Shown: one piece after another, positions 46,085 to 53,831 of the stretch
How positions within the stretch are numbered: position 1 is the first letter of the stretch
Layout: every line of letters begins with the position of its first letter
Assembly: GCF_900182745.1 (NCBI RefSeq)
Contig: NZ_FXTY01000001.1
Coordinates: 186,001 to 250,000 of the forward strand
DNA: 64,000 nt
From: Shimia sagamensis
Lineage (GTDB): Bacteria > Pseudomonadota > Alphaproteobacteria > Rhodobacterales > Rhodobacteraceae
Direction: 5' to 3'
The notes under the pieces: generated by a model
Seen by the model: only the letters and a program-made list of their open reading frames with translations
What the model was told of the DNA's origin: nothing
Databases searched by the model: none
Translations under genes and position numbers: made by a program

Positions 46085-46742
46085 GATCAAGCCTATAGCC
46101 AAGTCCGCGAAGGGTGGTGATGCGCAATTCTGAAGGTTCCAGATGTTTGCGCAGACGCCCGATATAGACCTCAATGGCGTTTTCCGAGACATCCTCATCA
46201 TAAGAAAACAGCCGGTCGGCCAGCTTCGCTTTGGAGAAAATCTGACCAGGCGCGTTGATCAATAATTCCAGCAGCCGCAACTCTCGATTGCGCAGGGTTA
46301 CGGCCCGCGCCCCGATAGACAATCTCCCGGCCACAGGGTCAAGCGACACCCCACCCAGCTCCGTGATGGACTGTGCATGCCCCGCGTTGCGCCGCAACAC
46401 CGCCCGACAGCGGGCCTGTAACTCTTCGTGGTCAAACGGTTTTGTCATGTAGTCATCAGCCCCCAAATCCAGAAGGCTGATTCTGTCGCTGACCTGAGAT
46501 CGTGCCGTCAGAACGATGACCGGCGTATCATTTTTCCCGCTCCGGTGGTGTTTGAGAAAAGTGCGCCCGTCGCCGTCTGGCAACATAATATCCAATAATA
46601 TGAGATCATATTCGCCTGTCTGCATGAATGCCATCGCATCCTCAATTTTATCAGCATGATCAATGACATGCCCATCAATTTGCAGACGTGCGCTCACCGC
46701 ATTGGCAAGTTCGATATTGTCTTCGACAAGAAGAAATTTCAT
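46077..46742 (-). CDS. tctD: OmpR-family response regulator (TctD-like)
   Basis: Response regulator of 221 aa. The receiver domain begins MKFLLVEDNIELA with the phosphorylation Asp at 51 (LILLDIMLPDGDG), the T in VLTARS and the Lys in DDYMTKPFDHEEL. The C-terminal winged helix contains VTLRNRELRLLELL and DVSENAIEVYIGRLRKHLE. ATG 46742 is preferred over 46769 because the receiver core begins there. Its likely target is the divergent tctC promoter, where direct repeats with an 11-base period are present. Confidence 0.95.
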   Translation of the reverse strand: MKFLLVEDNIELANAVSARLQIDGHVIDHADKIEDAMAFMQTGEYDLILLDIMLPDGDGRTFLKHHRSGKNDTPVIVLTARSQVSDRISLLDLGADDYMTKPFDHEELQARCRAVLRRNAGHAQSITELGGVSLDPVAGRLSIGARAVTLRNRELRLLELLINAPGQIFSKAKLADRLFSYDEDVSENAIEVYIGRLRKHLEPSELRITTLRGLGYRLDHE

Positions 46743-46760
46743 GCGGGTTGGGCACCTTTC

Positions 46761-46788
46761 TGACGGCATGACAGGTTTGTGACAGGTT
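46761..46788. promoter_or_regulatory. Direct repeats in the tctD-tctC divergent promoter
   Basis: TGACAGGTT occurs at 46769-46777 and again at 46780-46788, an 11-base period, with a weaker TGACGGCAT at 46761. Direct repeats at one helical turn are the usual binding arrangement of OmpR-family regulators, and the site lies between the regulator and its presumed target operon. Confidence 0.55.
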
Positions 46789-46850
46789 GCGATGTTTGAC
46801 TGCCCTCAACTGAGCCGTCTTTCGGACAGTTGTCAATTTGGAGGAGAAAA

Positions 46851-47837
46851 ATGATGAAATTGAACATGGGCCGCCGCGCTCTGATGGCCAGTGCAATGGC
46901 CGCTTTCGCATTCGCAGGTCAAGCTATTGCTGACGGTCACAAAACTGTAGACAGCATCCACTTCCTGATCCCCGGCGGCGCCGGTGGTGGCTGGGACGGT
47001 ACCGCGCGCGGCACCGGTGAAGCGCTGACCAAAGCAGGCATCGCAGGCAACGCCTCTTATGAAAACATGTCCGGTGGCGGTGGCGGTAAAGCCATTGGTT
47101 ACCTGATCGAAAACGCAGACAGCAACCACGGCACATTGATGGTGAACTCCACCCCAATCGTGATCCGCTCGCTGACAGGCGTCTTCCCACACAACTTCCG
47201 TGACCTGACCCTCGTGGCCGGCACCATTGGTGACTATGCCGCTTTGGTTGTGCACAAAGACAGCCCGCTCAACAACATGGACGACCTGATGGCCGCCTAT
47301 GACGCGGACCCATCCAAAACCGCCATCGGTGGTGGTTCGGTTCCAGGCGGCATGGACCACCTGGTAGCAGCCATGGTGATGGAAGCTGCTGGCAAAGACG
47401 CACTGGGCGTGAAGTACATCCCTTACGACGCAGGCGGTAAAGCCATGGCAGCTCTGCTGTCCGGCGAAATCGCAGCGCTGTCCACCGGCTTCTCCGAAGC
47501 GGTTGATCTGGCCAATGCTGGCGAAGTGAAAATCATCGGTGTAACCGCTGATGAGCGTGTGTCCGCAGCTCCAGATGCCATGACCATGAAGGAACAGGGC
47601 ATCGACACCTCCTTCGTGAACTGGCGTGGCTTCTTCGGCGCACCAGGCCTGCCAGAAGACAAGCTGGCGATGTACCAGGAAGCGCTGACCAAGATGTATG
47701 ACACCCCAGAGTGGGAAGCTGTGCGCGAGCGCAACGGCTGGGTCAACATCCACAACAACGGCGACGACTTCAAAGCCTTCCTCGAAGGCCAAGAAAAAGT
47801 TATCGGCGACTTGATGAAGAAACTCGGCTTTCTCTAA
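46851..47837 (+). CDS. tctC: Tripartite tricarboxylate transporter binding protein TctC (Bug family)
   Basis: Periplasmic Bug-family binding protein of 328 aa with signal MMKLNMGRRALMASAMAAFAFAGQAIA. It shows IHFLIPGGAGGGWDGTARGTGEAL, VVHKDSPLNNMDDLMAAY, IGGGSVPGGMDHLVAA, KYIPYDAGGKAMAALLSGEIAALSTG and GFFGAPGLPEDK. GGAGGAG sits 4-9 bases before ATG 46851; an upstream ATG at 46830 is unlikely. Bug proteins bind small carboxylates. It heads the operon, divergent from the two-component system. A strong stem-loop follows, probably raising its expression over the membrane subunits. Confidence 0.93.
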   Translation: MMKLNMGRRALMASAMAAFAFAGQAIADGHKTVDSIHFLIPGGAGGGWDGTARGTGEALTKAGIAGNASYENMSGGGGGKAIGYLIENADSNHGTLMVNSTPIVIRSLTGVFPHNFRDLTLVAGTIGDYAALVVHKDSPLNNMDDLMAAYDADPSKTAIGGGSVPGGMDHLVAAMVMEAAGKDALGVKYIPYDAGGKAMAALLSGEIAALSTGFSEAVDLANAGEVKIIGVTADERVSAAPDAMTMKEQGIDTSFVNWRGFFGAPGLPEDKLAMYQEALTKMYDTPEWEAVRERNGWVNIHNNGDDFKAFLEGQEKVIGDLMKKLGFL

Positions 47838-47856
47838 AGTCAGTTAACATTCAACT

Positions 47857-47882
47857 GGGCAGAGCGGGCTCCCGCTCTGCCC
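47857..47882 (+). other. Intercistronic stem-loop after tctC
   Basis: GGGCAGAGCGGG (47857-47868), CT, CCCGCTCTGCCC (47871-47882): a perfect 12-bp inverted repeat 20 bases after the tctC stop, followed by ACTTTTAAAA. It could partly terminate transcription or protect the tctC mRNA 3' end. Confidence 0.7.
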
Positions 47883-47906
47883 ACTTTTAAAAGGGAGGGG
47901 AGCTTC

Positions 47907-48389
47907 ATGGCACTGGATCGCTGGATCGCTCTGATACTGCTGGGCATTTGTATGGCCTATGGCTACGCCGCTTGGTTCACGATGGATGGCAGCCTTGCCC
48001 CGTTCATGAAACGCAATCCAATTTGGCCAAGTACCTTCCCAAAGGTGTTGTCCTTGATGGGCATGGTGGCCTCACTCATCATCCTCCTAGGGTTGGAAAA
48101 GAGCGAAGCCAAAGAAGCCGAAATCGACTATCGCCGCCTGACAGAGTACAAACTCGGCCAAGCCATTCTTTTGCTCGGCCTTATGGTGGCATACGCGCTG
48201 CTGTTGCGTCCGGCTGGTTTCATTTTCTCGACATCAGGCTTCTTGATCTTTGGATCGTTCATTCTCGGGGAACGCAAATTCCACATCATGGTGCCTGTCT
48301 CACTCGCAGCGACCTTCGTGGTCTGGTACCTCGTGCAAGAAGTCCTTGGCATCTACCTACGACCGATGCCTGGCTTTCTGGGAGGCTGA
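47907..48389 (+). CDS. tctB: Tripartite tricarboxylate transporter small membrane subunit TctB
   Basis: TctB, 160 aa, with four TM helices: WIALILLGICMAYGYAAW, MGMVASLIILLG, AILLLGLMVAYALLL and MVPVSLAATFVVWYLV. AAAGGGAGGGGAG before the ATG supports the start. The C-terminal 60 residues (FSTSGFLIFGSFILG ... LRPMPGFLGG) are closely matched by the next gene. The membrane subunits TctB and TctA, driven by an ion gradient, import the carboxylate delivered by TctC. The last codons contain the GGAGG used by the next gene. Confidence 0.9.
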   Translation: MALDRWIALILLGICMAYGYAAWFTMDGSLAPFMKRNPIWPSTFPKVLSLMGMVASLIILLGLEKSEAKEAEIDYRRLTEYKLGQAILLLGLMVAYALLLRPAGFIFSTSGFLIFGSFILGERKFHIMVPVSLAATFVVWYLVQEVLGIYLRPMPGFLGG

Positions 48390-48390
48390 T

Positions 48391-48624
48391 ATGTTTAGCG
48401 ACCCCACACTTGCATCTTGGCAATTCATCCTAATGCTGATCGGTGGCTGTTTCGTGCTCTTTTCCACAGCAGCTTTTGTGATCATCGGCTCGTTTCTGAT
48501 GGGCGCTGGCAAATGGCACATCACTGCCTTTGTGATGCTCCTTGCTATCCTCATTCTTTGGACTCTTGTTCAGCACACGCTGAATATCAATCTGCGCCCC
48601 TTTGGCGCCAACTTTGGAGGCTGA
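48391..48624 (+). CDS. Half-length TctB paralogue (two TM helices)
   Basis: Protein of 77 aa, MFSDPTLASWQFIL..., with two TM helices. From residue about 19 on it aligns with the C-terminal half of the TctB encoded just upstream: FSTAAFVIIGSFLMGAGKWH against FSTSGFLIFGSFILGERKFH, and a shared LRP...GG end. Both genes end in GGxGGCTGA followed closely by ATG, so the Shine-Dalgarno (GGAGG) of each next gene is made by the final Gly-Gly codons. I infer a tandem duplication of the 3' part of tctB. Position and a good ribosome-binding site suggest it is expressed. Whether it enters the transporter is unknown. Confidence 0.8.
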   Translation: MFSDPTLASWQFILMLIGGCFVLFSTAAFVIIGSFLMGAGKWHITAFVMLLAILILWTLVQHTLNINLRPFGANFGG

Positions 48625-48625
48625 C

Positions 48626-50140
48626 ATGCTCGAAGGACTTCTGATCGGCCTGCAAACGGCCTTTTCCCTACAAAACCTTCTGATGGTCATTGGCGGCTGT
48701 TTGATTGGTACCTTTATCGGCATGTTGCCGGGCTTGGGCCCGATGTCGATCATCGCAATTATGATCCCCGTGGCCATTTCCATGGGCGACCCATCTGCCG
48801 CACTGATCCTGTTGGCTGGTGTGTATTACGGCGCCATCTTTGGCGGCTCCACCTCCTCAATCCTGCTGAACGCGCCGGGGGTCGCGGGCACTGTTGCCTC
48901 GAGCTTTGATGGCTATCCAATGGCCAAACAGGGCAAAGCAGGCAAAGCGCTGACCATCGCCGCGATTGCCTCTTTTGCAGGCGGCACCGTTGGTGCACTG
49001 CTTCTGATGATCTTTGCACCGGCGCTGTCCTCTGTCGCACTGCTGTTCCATTCAGCCGAATACTTCGCGCTGATGGTTGTCGGCCTCTCCGCCATTGCGG
49101 CGTTTGCAGGCACCGGCCAAGTTGCCAAAGCGTTGATGATGACCCTTCTGGGCCTGATGATGGCCACCGTCGGCGAAGGCGCCTTGTTCAATATGCCACG
49201 TTTCACAATGGGCATCATGGACCTGCAGTCCGGTTTTGGCTTCATCACCTTGGCCATGGCGATGTTCGCCCTGCCAGAGGCACTGTTCCTTGTTCTGAAG
49301 CCCCGGACAACCGAAGACGCCAACAGCGGTGAAATCAAAGATCTACGCATCACAAAAGCAGAAGCCAAATCCATCGCACCGGTGATCGGACGTCAGTCCA
49401 TCCAAGGCTTCTTCATTGGCGTTCTCCCTGGTGCAGGCGCAACCATCGCCTCCTTCCTAGGCTATGCGGTTGAACGCAACATCGCCCCAAAAGAAGAACA
49501 AGAACAGTTTGGGAAAGGCTCTATCAAGGGCCTGGCGGCCCCGGAAACAGCCAACAACGCAGCTTGCACTGGCTCCTTTGTGCCGCTGCTGACGTTGGGC
49601 ATCCCTGGTTCCGGGACCACCGCAATTTTGCTTGGCGCACTGATCGCTCTGAACGTGACCCCAGGCCCACGCCTGATGATCGACGAGCCTCAGGTGTTCT
49701 GGGCGGTGATCATGTCCATGTTCATCGGCAACCTTGTGTTGCTGATCCTGAACCTGCCGCTGATCCCATACATCGCCAAAGTGCTGGCCGTGCCGCGCAA
49801 CTATCTGATCCCGTTCATTCTGTTCTTCACCCTGATGGGGGCCTACATCGGTCAGAACAACGCCACCGAGCTGCTTTTGCTGGTTGGGTTTGGGGTCTGT
49901 GCCACCGCTCTGCGCTTTGCGGATTATCCGCTGGCACCTTTGCTGATCGGCTTCATCTTGGGCGGCATGCTGGAAGACAACTTCTCCCGCTCCATGCAGC
50001 TTTATGATGGCATTGCATTCATTTGGGAGCGTCCGATGACCCTCGGCCTTCTGGTGATCGCACTGATCCTTGTGGCGCTGCCAAGCTATCGGGCACGTCG
50101 GGCGAAACTCCGCGCTGCTGGCGTCGCTGACGGCGACTAA
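48626..50140 (+). CDS. tctA: Tripartite tricarboxylate transporter large membrane subunit TctA
   Basis: Large membrane subunit of 504 aa with about 11-12 TM helices. It has the duplicated TctA motifs GCLIGTFIGMLPGLGPMSIIAIMIP and GQSIQGFFIGVLPGAGATIASFLGYA-like (positions about 30 and 260), plus APETANNAACTGSFVPLLTLGIPGSGTTAI, typical of the family. The ATG at 48626 has GGAGG upstream encoded by the end of the half-TctB gene; the in-frame ATG at 48602 lies within that gene. It is the main pore-forming subunit and ends the operon before a terminator. Confidence 0.95.
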   Translation: MLEGLLIGLQTAFSLQNLLMVIGGCLIGTFIGMLPGLGPMSIIAIMIPVAISMGDPSAALILLAGVYYGAIFGGSTSSILLNAPGVAGTVASSFDGYPMAKQGKAGKALTIAAIASFAGGTVGALLLMIFAPALSSVALLFHSAEYFALMVVGLSAIAAFAGTGQVAKALMMTLLGLMMATVGEGALFNMPRFTMGIMDLQSGFGFITLAMAMFALPEALFLVLKPRTTEDANSGEIKDLRITKAEAKSIAPVIGRQSIQGFFIGVLPGAGATIASFLGYAVERNIAPKEEQEQFGKGSIKGLAAPETANNAACTGSFVPLLTLGIPGSGTTAILLGALIALNVTPGPRLMIDEPQVFWAVIMSMFIGNLVLLILNLPLIPYIAKVLAVPRNYLIPFILFFTLMGAYIGQNNATELLLLVGFGVCATALRFADYPLAPLLIGFILGGMLEDNFSRSMQLYDGIAFIWERPMTLGLLVIALILVALPSYRARRAKLRAAGVADGD

Positions 50141-50189
50141 AACCAGCACAAGAACACGCGGGACGGCTCCTCCACCCCCGCGTTCAGGA

Positions 50190-50226
50190 AGGCCATCAGA
50201 TCGCGTGGGTCTGGTGGCCTTTTTAT
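50190..50226 (+). terminator. Terminator of the tct operon
   Basis: GGCCATCAGA (50191-50200), a nine-base loop and TCTGGTGGCC (50210-50219; one wobble pair) followed by TTTTTATTTT. Confidence 0.88.
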
Positions 50227-50315
50227 TTTGAGCCGTTTTTCTCTTCGGCTAAATTGACAGTGTGATGGCAATCCGATAGGTCGCCGCCCTCACCCCTAAA
50301 TGAGAGGTCAAAGGC

Positions 50316-51230
50316 ATGGGACGCAAACGCAAGGGACGCGATATTTCAGGCTGGCTTGTGGTCGACAAACCCGCAGGCATCACATCGACCTCTGTGGTGA
50401 ACAAAGTGCGTTGGGCTTTTGATGCCAAAAAAGCCGGCCACGCAGGCACGCTCGATCCGGATGCCACTGGCGTTTTGGCTGTTGCGCTAGGCGAGGCCAC
50501 CAAAACCGTGCCTTACATCACTGACGCCTTGAAGGCTTACACCTTCACCGTGCGATTGGGACAGGCCACCAACACAGACGACGCCGAAGGCGAAGTCATC
50601 GCGCAGTCAGACACACGCCCAACAGATGAAGACATCAAAGAAGCCTTGGGGCAGTTTGTTGGCGACGTCATGCAGGTGCCACCAAAGTTCTCCGCGGTGA
50701 AAATTGATGGCGAACGCGCGTACAAACTGGCCCGCGCCGGTGAAGAGATTGAGATTGCCGCCCGCCCGCTCTGGGTCGAAGAGCTGGTCATGACCGATCG
50801 CGAGGACGAAGATCACGTCACCCTAGAAATGACCTGCGGCAAGGGCGGCTATGTGCGCTCCATCGCCCGCGATCTGGGTGAGGCGCTTGGCTGCTTTGGT
50901 CACGTGCGCGAACTGCGCCGCATCTGGTCCGGTCCGTTTGATGCGGGTGACGGTCTGACCCTTGCGCAAATCGACGAGATGGCCAAACAACCCGAACTCG
51001 ACACCTTCCTGCGCCCACTTGAGCAAGGCCTCGAAGACCTGCCCGAAGTGAAAGCCACCGCCGAAGGCACCGTGCGCCTGCGCAACGGCAACCCCGGAAT
51101 GGTGCTGGCGTCAGATGTGGAATACGGCGAGGAATGCTGGGCCAGCTTTGAAGGCGAAGCCGTAGCGGTTGGCCGGTTCAAAGCTGGGGAATTGCACCCC
51201 AGCCGAGTGTTTGTGAAACCTGCAAGCTGA
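50316..51230 (+). CDS. truB: tRNA pseudouridine(55) synthase
   Basis: TruB, 304 aa, makes pseudouridine 55 in tRNA. It begins [24 protein letters not shown] and has the catalytic Asp in [16 protein letters not shown], then [21 protein letters not shown] and [21 protein letters not shown]-like C-terminal tail is short but present ([44 protein letters not shown]). Its stop abuts the stop of the RTX-like gene on the other strand (TGATCA). It lies 7 kb from rbfA. Confidence 0.97.
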   Translation: MGRKRKGRDISGWLVVDKPAGITSTSVVNKVRWAFDAKKAGHAGTLDPDATGVLAVALGEATKTVPYITDALKAYTFTVRLGQATNTDDAEGEVIAQSDTRPTDEDIKEALGQFVGDVMQVPPKFSAVKIDGERAYKLARAGEEIEIAARPLWVEELVMTDREDEDHVTLEMTCGKGGYVRSIARDLGEALGCFGHVRELRRIWSGPFDAGDGLTLAQIDEMAKQPELDTFLRPLEQGLEDLPEVKATAEGTVRLRNGNPGMVLASDVEYGEECWASFEGEAVAVGRFKAGELHPSRVFVKPAS

Positions 51231-52634
51231 TCAGGCGACCATGCCGCCATTGCCATTGGCGTCATACATATCCTGCGGGGTCATGCCGTTGAACAAAATG
51301 TCAGCATCTTGGCCTTGCTCCGCAGTGATCGGATCGCCATTGGCATCCATCCAGACTTCCGGAAGATCATAGGTGTCCGCCGCATCCTGATTGCTGAACG
51401 CCACGGTTGCCCCGGTCTGATCGCCATTGAGGACCAGCAATGGATGCCCGCCCAACGTCAGCGTGGTCTCATCCGCATCAGCATCATAGCTGCTGCCAAA
51501 TCCATTTGCCGCTTCCGAAACGGTGAAATACTCGTTGTCCGCATTCTGGAAGCCCGCACCAAACGGCCCATCCAAACCAAAGCTGATGACCAGCTTATCC
51601 TCACCCGGCGCAAAATCGGTAATCTCGCTGACGGTATCATACGCCCCGGCAAAGGCCTCAAACGTATCCACATCCGCGCCGCCGGTTGCCACATTGCCGG
51701 AGCCAAGCCAAAGCACATCCTCACCGGCGCCACCTGACAGGGTGTCACCTGCACCAAGTCGGTTTAGATGTCCCGGCTCGTGGTTCCACTCGGCACCGTA
51801 GAAGACACTGCCGCTGCCACTAAAGATGTGATCATCACCAGCACCGCCTTGCAGATCATCCGCGCCTGCCTCGCCAAAAATGCGGTCATCGCTGTCATCG
51901 CCAATCAACGTGTTGTCACCCGCGCCACCTCGCAGTGCATCCGCCACATAGGGCTTGTCCTGAATGGTGTACTCGCGGCTCCACTCAGCTTGAACCTCGC
52001 TGTCATGGGCCTCGCCATCTGTGTGCTGGAACACCACCGACAGGCTTTCGCCATCCGCCAGCGACGCCCCCGGTAGGTCTATCCGCACATCCCCGGTGTC
52101 CGCATCCCGCAACGCAAGCCGATTGTCCTCTTGCGTGAGGACAAAGTTGCCAGAGGAGCCATCCACCGGACTCTCGTAATTGCGCAGCACCAGCATGTCT
52201 TCTGAGGCATCAAAATCCTCTATGCGGCCAACCACTTCATTGTCTGCCTCAAGGAAAAACGTGTCCGATCCGGCACCACCGCTCGCCAAGTTGTCGCGAG
52301 AGACAAAGAGGTCGTCGTCCCCCTCATCGCCTTCCAAGTAATCATCATCCCAGGCATTGCCGACAATCGTGTCATCGCCCGCCCCGCCAATCAGGTTGTC
52401 ATCAACATCCACTTCACCAAACAGGAACTGCGAGATCGGATCACCTTCCGGCTCCTCCTCGTCTTCTGGTTCCTCTTCGGTTGACGGTTGCTCACCTTGC
52501 GCATCCGCACTGTCATCACGCTCGTCGTCAGACGGTGTACTGTCATCCTCAGCCTCGGTGTCATCAGTCACACCAACCATCGTGCCAACAGCTGCGCCTG
52601 CCGCAAGCAGGCCTAAAAAGAATAGAAACGGCAT
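51231..52634 (-). CDS. Acidic RTX-like calcium-binding repeat protein
   Basis: Protein of 467 aa. A hydrophobic N-terminus (MPFLFFLGLLAAGAAVGTMVG) is followed by a strongly acidic stretch (about residues 24-66, mostly Asp, Glu and Ser). Haemolysin-type GGxGxDxx nonapeptide repeats follow (GGAGDDTIVGNAWDDDYLEGDEGDDD; GGAGDNTLIGDDSDDRIFGEAGADDLQGGAGDDHIF; GGAGEDVLWLGSGNVATGGADVDTF). No catalytic domain is evident. RTX repeats fold on binding calcium, usually after type I export. No dedicated exporter is adjacent. A surface or adhesion role is a guess. It converges with truB with no intergenic space. Confidence 0.8.
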   Translation of the reverse strand: MPFLFFLGLLAAGAAVGTMVGVTDDTEAEDDSTPSDDERDDSADAQGEQPSTEEEPEDEEEPEGDPISQFLFGEVDVDDNLIGGAGDDTIVGNAWDDDYLEGDEGDDDLFVSRDNLASGGAGSDTFFLEADNEVVGRIEDFDASEDMLVLRNYESPVDGSSGNFVLTQEDNRLALRDADTGDVRIDLPGASLADGESLSVVFQHTDGEAHDSEVQAEWSREYTIQDKPYVADALRGGAGDNTLIGDDSDDRIFGEAGADDLQGGAGDDHIFSGSGSVFYGAEWNHEPGHLNRLGAGDTLSGGAGEDVLWLGSGNVATGGADVDTFEAFAGAYDTVSEITDFAPGEDKLVISFGLDGPFGAGFQNADNEYFTVSEAANGFGSSYDADADETTLTLGGHPLLVLNGDQTGATVAFSNQDAADTYDLPEVWMDANGDPITAEQGQDADILFNGMTPQDMYDANGNGGMVA

Positions 52635-52758
52635 CTCACCACCTCACCAATCAGCCGAATAAACCCCAGACGGCTGTAATCCCAAGTCAAAGGCATACGA
52701 AGGAGAGGCTTCTAAATCAAACGTTTGACTCTGCGTTGGTTAATCCTAAGTAGACAGA

Positions 52759-53268
52759 ATGATCGAACGCCACTTCCAAAAAGATGACGCCACCAGCTCC
52801 GCACTCTACTCCGATTGCGAAACCTATCGCTATGCGCTGACCCGTGTCTGGGACACCAACGCAACCAAAGTGCTGTTCATCATGCTGAACCCCTCCAAAG
52901 CCACCGAACGCCAAAACGACCCCACGATTGAGCGCTGCGAACGCCGCGCCCGTGCACTGGGCTATGGCGGCTTTCGCGCGGTAAATATCTTTGCCCTGCG
53001 CGAAACCGACCCCAAGAAAATGCGCCAACACAAGGCCCCCGCGGGTCCGGACAATGACACCGTTGTTGCGGAAAGTTGTCTCTGGGCAGATGACATCATC
53101 GCCGCCTGGGGCGCCCACGGCGATCACTTGATGCGCGGCCTTGAAATGAGAGACGTGCTGAAGACAACAGGCGAAACCATCAAATGTCTGGGCGTGACCA
53201 AAGCTGGCCATCCGCGCCACCCGCTTTACATCTCCTACGCCACACAGCCCGAAATCTGGCCACTCTGA
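52759..53268 (+). CDS. DUF1643 protein
   Basis: Protein of 169 aa with the DUF1643 hallmarks RYALTRVWDTNATKVLFIMLNPSKATERQNDPTIERCERRARALGYGGFRAVNIFALR and ADDIIAAWGAHGDH. Family members are small cytosolic proteins of unknown activity found in many bacteria; some lie near DNA-modification genes, but no such gene is here. It stands alone between the RTX-like gene and rpsO. I cannot assign a function. Confidence 0.8.
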   Translation: MIERHFQKDDATSSALYSDCETYRYALTRVWDTNATKVLFIMLNPSKATERQNDPTIERCERRARALGYGGFRAVNIFALRETDPKKMRQHKAPAGPDNDTVVAESCLWADDIIAAWGAHGDHLMRGLEMRDVLKTTGETIKCLGVTKAGHPRHPLYISYATQPEIWPL

Positions 53269-53427
53269 GCGCATCAAATACCACGTTAACGCCTTGGCTC
53301 TTTTCTTTTGGGCCGTTTGCGACTACATACGCCCATCTTCCAAGGGATTCTCTTGGGAGTATCTCTATGGACCTTGCTGGACGACATCCCGGCTTGTGCC
53401 CGAAACCCTTTTGAATAGGAGACCCCG

Positions 53428-53697
53428 ATGTCGATCACTGTTGAAGAAAAAAACCGCCTGATGAAAGAATTTGCAACCAAAGAAGGTGACACCGGTTCTC
53501 CGGAAGTCCAGGTTGCGATCCTGACATCCCGCATCAATACCCTGACCGAGCACTTCAAAACCCACAAGAAGGACAACCACGGTCGTCGTGGCCTTCTGAA
53601 AATGGTTGCTCTGCGTCGTAAGCTTCTGGACTACACCAAAGGCAAAGACGAAGCACGCTATCAGGACCTGATCAAGCGTCTGGGCATCCGTCGCTAA
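53428..53697 (+). CDS. rpsO: 30S ribosomal protein S15
   Basis: S15, 89 aa, binds 16S rRNA helices h20-h22 in the 30S platform. It begins [32 protein letters not shown] and contains [30 protein letters not shown], the rRNA-binding core. The standard neighbour pnp is about 5 kb downstream here, with six other genes in between. The gap upstream (53269-53427) probably carries its promoter and leader, but I could not settle on -35/-10 boxes. Confidence 0.98.
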   Translation: MSITVEEKNRLMKEFATKEGDTGSPEVQVAILTSRINTLTEHFKTHKKDNHGRRGLLKMVALRRKLLDYTKGKDEARYQDLIKRLGIRR

Positions 53698-53720
53698 GAC
53701 GCCGCCACAGTTTGATTTCG

Positions 53721-53750
53721 AAACCGCGTCTCTATTGAGGCGCGGTTTTT
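53721..53750 (+). terminator. Terminator downstream of rpsO
   Basis: AACCGCG, a twelve-base loop and CGCGGTTTTTCG 24 bases after the rpsO stop form a stem followed by T residues. It would end rpsO transcripts before the metallochaperone gene. Confidence 0.8.
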
Positions 53751-53802
53751 CGTTGTGTCCCGCACAAACAGTGTCTTGCAGTTCTCGCCACATCATGTTG
53801 TT

Positions 53803-53814
53803 ATGTTATAACAT
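53803..53814. promoter_or_regulatory. Zur-like palindrome upstream of the COG0523 gene
   Basis: ATGTTATAACAT is a perfect 12-base palindrome 18 bases before the start codon. Its core (GTTATAAC) matches the centre of known Zur boxes in proteobacteria (GTTATA..TATAAC type). The gene behind it belongs to a family often regulated by zinc. Whether the organism's Zur binds here is not tested. Confidence 0.6.
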
Positions 53815-53831
53815 TATCGATGGAGCGCCAT

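Noticed and set aside
46833..47792. 319-aa frame opposite tctC
   Set aside because: Antisense shadow; tctC has signal peptide, strong ribosome-binding site and family motifs.
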